A DNA stretch of 5,597 nucleotides, taken from contig CALCNY010000037.1 in NCBI GenBank assembly GCA_937897585.1, forward strand, positions 1-5,597. The letters run 5' to 3'. The DNA is from an uncultured Chitinophagaceae bacterium (GTDB lineage: Bacteria > Bacteroidota > Bacteroidia > Chitinophagales > Chitinophagaceae). A model generated the notes under the pieces. It did no database searches. It was given only the letters and a program-made list of their open reading frames with translations, and was not told the origin of the DNA. The first letter of the stretch is position 1, and each line of letters begins with the position of its first letter. Of this stretch, positions 1 through 5,453 are shown one piece after another. Both the position numbers and the translations under genes were made by a program.

Positions 1-342
1 ATCATGAACAGTAACCACGGTTTTTACATTGGTTTTTTCTATTCCTCTTGGTAATTCATTACTCACACCATGAAAGAGTTCTATTTTTTCATTTACAATT
101 TCATTCACCATCAAACGACTACGCCAAAACGATGGGAATGATTTACCCAGGAAAGTTAGTGGGAAATAGCTTTTTGTATTTTTGAAATCATGGTCATTAA
201 ATAACTTGGTCTTTTTAGGAGCAAAAAGGTTGTATTCATTTAATGGAAATTGATTGGTTAGAATAGCAATCAGAGAACGAATGTAGTTCCCGAGTCCGGT
301 TTTATTCTCATATGCTCTTTTGCCATCAAAACCAATTCTCAT
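1..342 (-). CDS. GT4-type glycosyltransferase, N-terminal part (runs off left edge)
   Basis: The reading frame is open from an ATG at 342 to the window edge and gives 114 residues; the C-terminal part lies outside. The protein begins MRIGFDGKRAYENKTGLGNY, the classical opening of GT-B fold family 4 glycosyltransferases: a first beta strand, then a TG-(I/L)-G-x-Y loop at about residues 15-20. Near the end, LFHGVSNELP (89-98) and VVTVHD (109-114) match the HG-x-SNELP and TVHD blocks seen in Bacteroidota members of this family. Such enzymes move a sugar from an activated donor to a glycan or lipid at the inner face of the membrane; donor and acceptor cannot be told, because the C-terminal donor-binding half is missing. 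The start is set by the family N-terminus and lacks a Shine-Dalgarno sequence. It is divergent from dapD and shows no functional link to it. Confidence 0.85.
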   Translation of the reverse strand, partial: MRIGFDGKRAYENKTGLGNYIRSLIAILTNQFPLNEYNLFAPKKTKLFNDHDFKNTKSYFPLTFLGKSFPSFWRSRLMVNEIVNEKIELFHGVSNELPRGIEKTNVKTVVTVHD

Positions 343-429
343 CTTTTTGTGTTTAGTTAGTCATCATTTCTAAATTCTATTTCATCTTCAAACAATAAAA
401 TTAAGTCTTCTGATAAACATTTAAGAAAG

Positions 430-437
430 CAAATCTA
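430..437 (-). promoter_or_regulatory. Candidate -7 element for the glycosyltransferase gene
   Basis: On the minus strand this reads TAGATTTG, an exact match to the Bacteroidota -7 pattern TAnnTTTG, 87 bases upstream of the glycosyltransferase ATG. No TTG lies at the expected distance upstream, so the promoter is only half supported. The element sits inside a 6-bp dyad, AGAAAG (424-429) and CTTTCT (440-445), which could be an operator or chance. Confidence 0.3.
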
Positions 438-568
438 GACTTTCTAAAAATGGCTATTAAAATATTTATTGAGCTGAATTTATTCGATAGTGTTCATTAA
501 TTTTATTTGTTTTGTATCTTGCTCACTTTGAAAATTACTTATTTCAAAACTACACAAATCTTTATAAA

Positions 569-1381
569 ATGGAATTTCAATCACTCATCAAAGATGCTTG
601 GGCAAACAGAGAATTATTAAAAGAGTCAATTTACACTGATGCAATAAAAGATATAATCGAAGAAATAGATAAAGGAAGATTAAGAACTGCGGAACCAGAT
701 GGAGATAATTGGAAAGTAAATGAATGGGTTAAACAAGCCATCCTTATGTACTTTGCTATACAGCCAATGGAAACGCATCATTTACCTCCATTTGAGTTTT
801 ATGATAAAATGAAATTGAAATCCAATTACAAAGAATTGGGTGTTCGTGCAGTGCCACATGCCGTTGCACGTTACGGTGCGTTCCTTGCTAAAAATGTAGT
901 TTTAATGCCTTCATATGTAAACATTGGCGCTTACGTTGATGAAGGTACAATGGTGGATACATGGGCAACTGTGGGTAGCTGTGCTCAAATCGGAAAGCAT
1001 GTCCATCTAAGCGGTGGCGTTGGAATTGGTGGTGTTCTTGAACCTTTACAAGCTAGTCCTGTGATTATAGAAGATGGTTGTTTTATTGGCAGCAGATGTA
1101 TCATAGTAGAAGGTGTTAGAGTTGGTAAAGAAGCTGTATTGGGTGCGAATGTTGTATTAACTCAATCTACAAAAATTATTGACGTGAGCGGAGAGGAGCC
1201 GATTGAAATGAAAGGTTATGTTCCTGAAAGAAGTGTAGTAATTCCTGGAAGTTATAATAAGAAATTTCCTGCTGGCGAGTACAATGTAAGTTGCGCCTTA
1301 ATCATAGGCAAAAGAAAACCTAGCACAGATTTGAAAACAAGTTTGAACGATGCGCTCAGAGATTTTAATGTAGCCGTTTAA
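569..1381 (+). CDS. dapD: 2,3,4,5-tetrahydropyridine-2,6-dicarboxylate N-succinyltransferase
   Basis: This cytoplasmic enzyme transfers succinate from succinyl-CoA to tetrahydrodipicolinate, giving N-succinyl-2-amino-6-oxopimelate in the succinylase branch of meso-diaminopimelate and lysine synthesis. The 270-residue product has the usual family length. An N-terminal helical domain covers about residues 1-100. A left-handed beta-helix of hexapeptide repeats follows (about 101-205), with the conserved blocks YVDEGTMVDTWATVGSCAQI (122-141), HLSGGVGIGGVLEP (146-159) and IIEDGCFIGSR (166-176). Asp130 is the expected catalytic aspartate in MVDTW and Glu181 lies in the VEG motif; these roles are inferred from characterised homologues. 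I chose the ATG at 569 because MEFQSLIKDAW matches the family N-terminus; an in-frame TTG at 512 would add 19 residues that do not look like DapD. There is no Shine-Dalgarno sequence. Weak -7-like strings (TATCTTGC at 515, TCACTTTG at 523) lie upstream, but neither has a good -33 partner. Confidence 0.97.
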   Translation: MEFQSLIKDAWANRELLKESIYTDAIKDIIEEIDKGRLRTAEPDGDNWKVNEWVKQAILMYFAIQPMETHHLPPFEFYDKMKLKSNYKELGVRAVPHAVARYGAFLAKNVVLMPSYVNIGAYVDEGTMVDTWATVGSCAQIGKHVHLSGGVGIGGVLEPLQASPVIIEDGCFIGSRCIIVEGVRVGKEAVLGANVVLTQSTKIIDVSGEEPIEMKGYVPERSVVIPGSYNKKFPAGEYNVSCALIIGKRKPSTDLKTSLNDALRDFNVAV

Positions 1382-1397
1382 AAAAAGTTATAAAACT

Positions 1398-1429
1398 AAA
1401 AAAGCCATACATTTTTGTATGGCTTTTTT
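1398..1429. terminator. Bidirectional rho-independent terminator between dapD and the HmuY-like gene
   Basis: AAAAAAGCCATAC (1398-1410) pairs perfectly with GTATGGCTTTTTT (1417-1429) around a 6-base loop. The arm ends supply a U-tract in both transcription directions. It lies 16 bases after the dapD stop and 20 bases after the stop of the convergent lipoprotein gene, so it can end both transcripts. Confidence 0.92.
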
Positions 1430-1449
1430 ATTCGACAAAATTTATTGAA

Positions 1450-2031
1450 TTAGAATGTAGTTGTTCCGTTTGCTTGATACGTATAACGGAATGTATAATA
1501 CAGAATTGTTGGTGCAGGCGGGTTGCCAACCAATCCGCCATAAGTAACAGACAACAATTCCATCTTTGCATAATGAGTACCATCAGCAGTTTTAAATATA
1601 AAAACTTTTCCAGCTTTTGGAGTAAATGCATGTGTAGTTGGGTTGTAGTCATACCAGCTAACATCTTTGATTGCTCTTGTTGACGCTGTGGTGTCGTATG
1701 CATATCCACTCGTTGGTGCTGTTGCAGTAGCATCAAATGTTCCATCTTGTAAAATAGCACCTGCATTACCTGGACCGCCTGCATGACTGTTTACGATGAA
1801 ATTGGTAAACCGGATTCCAAAATCCCAATTAGCGCTAGCAGAATCTGTATTTGCTACTACACTTGAATCACTGAATCTGAATAGTGTGAAATTGTCGGTA
1901 CCCATTGGATCAAATGCTACACTGATTGTTTTGGTTCCGGTTACAATTGTTGGAACTACAACAGGTGTTTCTTTTTGACAAGCAGAAAATGTTACGGCAG
2001 CAACTGCACATAAAAACAAAACTTTTTTCAT
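1450..2031 (-). CDS. HmuY-family (heme-binding type) surface lipoprotein
   Basis: The 193-residue product is a predicted lipoprotein. It has basic MKK, a hydrophobic stretch (4-14) and a lipobox FSAC with lipidated Cys18. CQKE follows, resembling the acidic/lysine export signal that sends Bacteroidota lipoproteins to the cell surface. The body resembles the HmuY family: NWDFGIRFTNF (68-78), a Gly-rich segment HAGGPGNAGA (83-92), VSWYDYN (124-130) and KVFIFKTADGTHYAKMELLS (142-161), then a C-terminal beta strand YYTFRYTYQ (178-186). HmuY of Porphyromonas gingivalis binds heme through two histidines; here His83, His134 and His153 are the only histidines, and which if any bind heme is unknown. 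The start is the ATG at 2031, which gives the signal peptide; the frame's upstream extension overlaps the receptor gene. It lies 10 bases downstream of the TonB-dependent receptor and is almost certainly cotranscribed with it. A heme role is inferred from family and neighbour; the ligand could differ. Confidence 0.85.
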   Translation of the reverse strand: MKKVLFLCAVAAVTFSACQKETPVVVPTIVTGTKTISVAFDPMGTDNFTLFRFSDSSVVANTDSASANWDFGIRFTNFIVNSHAGGPGNAGAILQDGTFDATATAPTSGYAYDTTASTRAIKDVSWYDYNPTTHAFTPKAGKVFIFKTADGTHYAKMELLSVTYGGLVGNPPAPTILYYTFRYTYQANGTTTF

Positions 2032-2041
2032 AATTGATTTT

Positions 2042-4174
2042 TTAGTGTTTATTAAATAGATGATTAAATGAGTAATTGACATTGATAAAATATATTCTTC
2101 CTGAAACATCAGGCATCTGAATTGGGTTAGTGTAATTCAAAATATTATCTATTCCTAATTGAATACCTAAATTCTTTTTGATATATTTTTCTGTAGCAAA
2201 TTTTAAAATCCAGAATCCTTTTACCATTTCTCTGTTGTCATCGATAATGTTATTTCCATTTACATCACTATAGCCATATTTCCCTCTGTAAATAGCACGT
2301 AAGAAGATATTGGTGTTTTTGTTTTCCCACAACAACTTACAATTAAAGGTGTTTTTAGAGCGATTACTCAAACCGAAATATTCTGATTTAGAAACAGTAG
2401 TTGTTTGAAAAGTAACTGGGTCTCTTTTATATAATTTCCCTTCTTTTATTTGCTGAATTATTTTTTTGTCTTTGGCTTCTAGATATTGATAACCTATTGA
2501 AAACTGCAATGATTTTGACAATTTAAGTTTTGAATCTATTTCTGCTCCTTGTGTGAATATGCTATTGATATTTTGATAGCTATAAATACTTCTTGAATTT
2601 GTTTTTTTGAAGGGCAGTAAATACACATCAATAAGGTTGTTGATGTCATTTCTAAAAATACCTATTTCCGTGGAGAAGTTTGATTGGTTGTATTTGGCAC
2701 CAATATGAGTGCCGAAAGATTTTTCAGGAAGTAATGGTCTTGTTTGTAAATATGGACTAATGTTTGCACCGGCTTCAAGTTCTCCTTGTTGTTGTAAGGT
2801 TTGTAATGCAGATGATAATATTTGATTGCCGATTAATGAATATCCAATTTGGCTATTATAAAAATTCAGGTACATATGCCTGAAGTCAGGAGCTTTGAAG
2901 CCATAACCTGCCGATGCAGTGAATTTCCATTTGCTATTGGCTTTGTAGGCAAATGCAATTCTTGGACTTACATTCCAGTCATAGTCTGTTCTTTTGTCTG
3001 CTCTGGCACCTGCAATGAGGGTAATTTTATGTTGAAGCATGAACCACTCATTTTGGAAGAAAGAATAAGTGGTCAATAAACTCTGTTTCCCTGAATATCT
3101 GGATGCGTCTATGTTTTCAAAGTATGTTCCTATTCCTCCAATTAACTTTAATTTTTCAGAATTATGTTCGATTTGAATCTCAGGTTTAATTATGTTTTGT
3201 ATAAAACTAGTTTCATCAAATCGCATATCTGTTGATGCTAGATTGGCAAAAGACTTATTGGAATAGTTATCGTAAAAGGTCCTGAGAAATAGATTTGTTT
3301 TTGGTGATGTTCTTAGTTTAAACTGAACAAACGCTGTATTGTCTTTTTCTGTCGTATATCCTTTCACGATTGCAGGTGCAGATTGCCAGTTTATCATATA
3401 GTTACAATCTTGCTTTGAATCGAATTTTCTTAAAGACAATAACAATTCAGCTTTCTGACTCAATTGATGAGTTAATTTTAAGTTGGAGTTCCAGTCTCTT
3501 GAAGGGTCAATTGTTTTTCCGTAAATATTGGGATCTAAATCATATCCACCAGTTGAATATCTGTTCAAAAAAAACTGTACACCTGTTTTTTGAATTTGAT
3601 TGGCATAAGAAACCGTTTCAGAGAATGTGTTGTTGTTTTCAGCATGAAATTGAATTCCAATTTTCTCTGAAACGGGCAAATCTGTAATAATGTTTATAAC
3701 ACCTGCAAGAGCTTCACTTCCATACAAACATGAAGAAGGTCCTTTCACAACTTCGATTTGTTTGATATTTCCGGTTGCAATTCTTCCAAGTTTTAATATT
3801 CCAGCATTTCTTCCAACAAGTGGTTCTCCATCAATTAATACAGCAGTGTACGCCGGATCAAGTCCGAGCATTTGTATACCTTGCCCAAATGGATTTGGAT
3901 ATCCATTTAATGAAGTGGCAAGGTTGCTATTTACAATAGTAACTCCGGTAAGTTCTTGTAAGATGTTTTGCAATTTTAAAGATCCTGTTTGTTCTATATA
4001 TTTTTTTGAAACAATTTTGGTAGGTACAGCTACATTGCCTAACTGTGTTGCCGTTCTAGTAGAAGTGACAACAATTTCAGAAAGCGTATCATTATCAAAA
4101 CCAACTTTTTTCTTTTGTGAAAAAGCAGATGTACAAGCAGATAAAACTATTAATAAAATGATAATGCGCTTCAT
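2042..4174 (-). CDS. TonB-dependent outer-membrane receptor, HmuR-like (probable heme/iron uptake)
   Basis: This 710-residue gated outer-membrane channel imports a ligand with energy from TonB-ExbBD. A signal peptide (1-19 or 20, ending AFSQ) precedes a TonB-box region, DTLSEIVVTSTR (29-40). The plug domain covers roughly 45-165, with VLIDGEPLVGRN (112-123) and the hallmark IEVVKGPSS (140-148) followed by LYGSEALAGVINIIT (150-164). The rest is a 22-strand type barrel ending in YFINVNYSF (695-703). There is no CarboxypepD-like N-terminal extension, so it is not SusC-type. YGFKAPDFRHMYLNF (424-438) corresponds to the FRAP box of heme receptors, with Lys for Arg; the partner NPNL motif is not recognisable, though LLPEKS (481-486) marks its usual end. 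DVNGNNIID (637-645) resembles a calcium-binding loop. Length is normal for the class. Pairing with a HmuY-like gene 10 bases downstream supports heme uptake, but a siderophore, cobalamin-like or metal ligand cannot be excluded. Confidence 0.93.
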   Translation of the reverse strand: MKRIIILLIVLSACTSAFSQKKKVGFDNDTLSEIVVTSTRTATQLGNVAVPTKIVSKKYIEQTGSLKLQNILQELTGVTIVNSNLATSLNGYPNPFGQGIQMLGLDPAYTAVLIDGEPLVGRNAGILKLGRIATGNIKQIEVVKGPSSCLYGSEALAGVINIITDLPVSEKIGIQFHAENNNTFSETVSYANQIQKTGVQFFLNRYSTGGYDLDPNIYGKTIDPSRDWNSNLKLTHQLSQKAELLLSLRKFDSKQDCNYMINWQSAPAIVKGYTTEKDNTAFVQFKLRTSPKTNLFLRTFYDNYSNKSFANLASTDMRFDETSFIQNIIKPEIQIEHNSEKLKLIGGIGTYFENIDASRYSGKQSLLTTYSFFQNEWFMLQHKITLIAGARADKRTDYDWNVSPRIAFAYKANSKWKFTASAGYGFKAPDFRHMYLNFYNSQIGYSLIGNQILSSALQTLQQQGELEAGANISPYLQTRPLLPEKSFGTHIGAKYNQSNFSTEIGIFRNDINNLIDVYLLPFKKTNSRSIYSYQNINSIFTQGAEIDSKLKLSKSLQFSIGYQYLEAKDKKIIQQIKEGKLYKRDPVTFQTTTVSKSEYFGLSNRSKNTFNCKLLWENKNTNIFLRAIYRGKYGYSDVNGNNIIDDNREMVKGFWILKFATEKYIKKNLGIQLGIDNILNYTNPIQMPDVSGRIYFINVNYSFNHLFNKH

Positions 4175-4197
4175 GATAATTTCGACGCAAATATCTA

Positions 4198-4224
4198 TCC
4201 ATGAATGCAGAGAAATATCATGGA
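4198..4224. promoter_or_regulatory. 7-bp dyad in the receptor leader (candidate operator)
   Basis: TCCATGA (4198-4204) and TCATGGA (4218-4224) form a perfect inverted repeat with a 13-base spacer. It lies between the candidate promoter at 4239-4271 and the receptor start at 4174, a position suited to a repressor or an RNA stem. No known regulator motif is matched, and a 7-bp dyad in AT-rich DNA can occur by chance. Confidence 0.3.
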
Positions 4225-4238
4225 AATGTCATTAAAAC

Positions 4239-4271
4239 CAAGATTATAAATTATGACATAACGATGACAAA
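4239..4271 (-). promoter_or_regulatory. Candidate promoter of the receptor-HmuY unit
   Basis: Read on the minus strand, TTTG (4268-4271) is followed after 21 bases by TAATCTTG (4239-4246). This is one mismatch from the Bacteroidota -7 pattern TAnnTTTG, with a -33 TTTG at an accepted spacing. It leaves a 64-base gap to the receptor ATG. A promoter is expected here because a terminator separates the receptor from the Rieske gene upstream. No transcription data support it. Confidence 0.4.
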
Positions 4272-4286
4272 GGGAGCGTTTTGATT

Positions 4287-4318
4287 AAAAAAAAGCTGCC
4301 TCTTTTTGAGACAGCTTT
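4287..4318 (-). terminator. Rho-independent terminator after the Rieske gene
   Basis: On the minus strand AAAGCTGTCTC, a 5-base A loop and GAGGCAGCTTT form an 11-pair stem that includes one G-U wobble, followed by a run of T (4294 down to 4287). The wobble pair (4299/4311) would be a C-A mismatch in a plus-strand transcript, which fits minus-strand use. It begins 20 bases after the Rieske stop and insulates the receptor unit from upstream transcription. Confidence 0.88.
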
Positions 4319-4338
4319 CTAGAAAAATTTCAACAGAA

Positions 4339-4746
4339 TTATCCGTTAACTCTTACATTATTTCCAGTAACAGTAACCGTATATTGTTTTAATGCAGTTG
4401 AAGCTGGGCCGCCCGTTACACCACCGGTTGTATTAAAAGTAGCGCCATGTCTTGGGCAATAAAATCTGTTGTTATTGCTTTGATATTGTACAGTAGCACC
4501 TTCGTGTGTACATGACTGAGAGACTGCGATAATTGATCCAGATGTAGTTTTTGCTACAATTACTCCGTTAACATAAACATACCCACCTGCTGTGCCTAAA
4601 GCAACATAAGCAGGATTGGTAATATCAATTGTGAAATCCACTGTTGGTCCAGACGGGCTTTCATTTTTACATCCACCTAAACAAGCTGTCAATGCAATTG
4701 AAGCTGCTGAAAATCCGAGTGCTGAAAGAAATTCTTTTCTGTCCAT
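4339..4746 (-). CDS. Rieske [2Fe-2S] lipoprotein, small envelope electron-transfer protein
   Basis: This 135-residue protein has both Rieske cluster motifs: SCTHEGA (Cys79, His81) and YCPRHGATF (Cys97, His100), with 15 residues between His81 and Cys97, which is normal spacing. After the second motif, TTGGVTGGPA (106-115) and a VRVNG end complete the small beta fold. The N-terminus MDRKEFL then a hydrophobic stretch resembles a weak twin-arginine-like signal (Arg-Lys); folded iron-sulfur proteins often use Tat, but this is inference. Two lipoboxes follow in tandem, LTAC (Cys22) and LGGC (Cys26). It is a stand-alone Rieske ferredoxin-like domain with no oxygenase catalytic domain and no cytochrome bc1-type membrane anchor, so its redox partner is unknown. 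The ATG at 4746 has the DUF5777 stop only 3 bases before it, implying one transcript with possible translational coupling. If the break at 5415/5416 is real, its original promoter has probably been separated from it. Confidence 0.9.
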   Translation of the reverse strand: MDRKEFLSALGFSAASIALTACLGGCKNESPSGPTVDFTIDITNPAYVALGTAGGYVYVNGVIVAKTTSGSIIAVSQSCTHEGATVQYQSNNNRFYCPRHGATFNTTGGVTGGPASTALKQYTVTVTGNNVRVNG

Positions 4747-4749
4747 GGT

Positions 4750-5415
4750 TTAGTTTTTAGAAGTGTGTAATTCTTTTTTCTTAGATACAGTAAATACTCT
4801 TGATAAGTTAAATCCAAATCTAATTTCACCTTTACCCCATTTGTTTGAAGTATTGGTGATAAATGCTTTCTCATTCATACCTGTTGAGTTAGAGAAATGC
4901 AATTGGAATACGTGGCCACCAGTTTCGATATCAAAACCAACAGAAAGTGGGTTTACATAATTATCAATTTGAAGTGGACCACTATAACTGTTATCATCAT
5001 CACCTCCAAAGAATAAGTTTTTACTTAAATTTTTAAGTACGTAATGATAATCTACTACGAATGCAGTTCTTTTTGAAATTTTAATTCTAGCTCCTGTTCC
5101 AACAGCGAAAACATCGTTTAAATCATATTGTGTAGGTACAATATTTAAATGAACATGAGTAGGAGAAATTTGCCAACTAAATGCTTCTGTAAATTTTCTG
5201 CCTATAATTACCTGATTGTAATAGGCCAGTCTGCTACTGAAATAATTTGTTCTATCGGGGTTCGCCCAAGGGGTACTATTTAATGTCATGCCTGTTACAA
5301 GTACAACTGAAACAGGAGAGTGGTGCTTACCTCCAACAGATTGATGAACAACTCTGTATTTGATAAACCCATCATATTCTTTTCCGACATTGCTTCTGCC
5401 TATTCCTACAGTGAG
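4750..5415 (-). pseudogene. DUF5777-family outer-membrane beta-barrel protein, 5' end missing
   Basis: In frame from 5415 to the stop at 4750 there are 221 codons that resemble the C-terminal part of DUF5777 beta-barrel proteins, a Bacteroidota family of unknown function usually near 300 residues. Recognisable blocks, counted from the retained start, are LTVGIGRS (1-8), YDGFIKYR (14-21), NPDRTNYFSSRLAY (52-65), the near-invariant SVGFDIETGGHVFQLHFSNS (159-178), GMNEKAF (180-186) and GEIRFGFNLSRVF (195-207). Family similarity already runs well upstream of the first ATG (5289), so that Met is internal and not a true start. The residues before LTVGIG, which should include a signal peptide and about 80-100 more residues, are replaced by an in-frame TGA (5416-5418) and unrelated sequence. 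It could be a gene broken by insertion, a rearrangement, or an assembly join. It was the upstream partner of the Rieske gene, whose ATG lies 3 bases on. Confidence 0.8.
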
Positions 5416-5416
5416 T
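5415..5416. other. Probable insertion or rearrangement junction
   Basis: Left of this point the sequence codes for conserved DUF5777 residues on the minus strand; right of it that frame hits a stop at once and similarity is lost. By my count 5461-5597 is about 50% G+C, against 23-43% in three 60-base blocks sampled within the DUF5777 gene (4981-5040 and 5281-5400). The exact breakpoint may be off by a few bases. Confidence 0.65.
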
Positions 5417-5422
5417 CAACCT

Positions 5423-5449
5423 AAAAAAGAAGTCGCCTAACCTCGACTT
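5423..5449 (-). terminator. Rho-independent terminator after the right-edge gene
   Basis: On the minus strand AAGTCG, an 8-base loop and CGACTT form a perfect 6-bp stem, followed by C and then six T (5428 down to 5423). It begins 4 bases after the stop codon of the right-edge ORF, which supports that ORF as the real coding strand. The plus-strand tail (GATTTT) is poorer. Confidence 0.65.
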
Positions 5450-5453
5450 GATT

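Noticed and set aside
512..568. TTG start that would extend DapD by 19 residues
   Set aside because: The extra residues do not resemble the DapD N-terminus, while the ATG at 569 gives the family's normal start and length.
1428..1784. Minus-strand frame of 118 codons overlapping the HmuY-like gene
   Set aside because: A Gln/Leu/Met-rich out-of-frame reading of the HmuY coding sequence that runs into the terminator region; not protein-like.
2032..2109. N-terminal extension of the HmuY-like protein by 26 residues
   Set aside because: It would overlap the receptor gene and bury the signal peptide; the ATG at 2031 gives a clean lipoprotein signal.
3690..4235. Long plus-strand frame opposite the receptor's 5' part (181 codons), and a similar one at 3370-3687
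   Set aside because: Both are antisense to well-conserved plug and barrel coding sequence, with no recognisable domain of their own.
4689..4874. Minus-strand frame of 61 codons spanning the DUF5777/Rieske boundary
   Set aside because: Overlaps two supported coding regions in another frame and has no recognisable features.
4750..5289. DUF5777 barrel as an intact 179-residue gene starting at 5289
   Set aside because: Conserved family sequence continues in frame for 42 codons upstream of that Met, and there is no signal peptide at that start.
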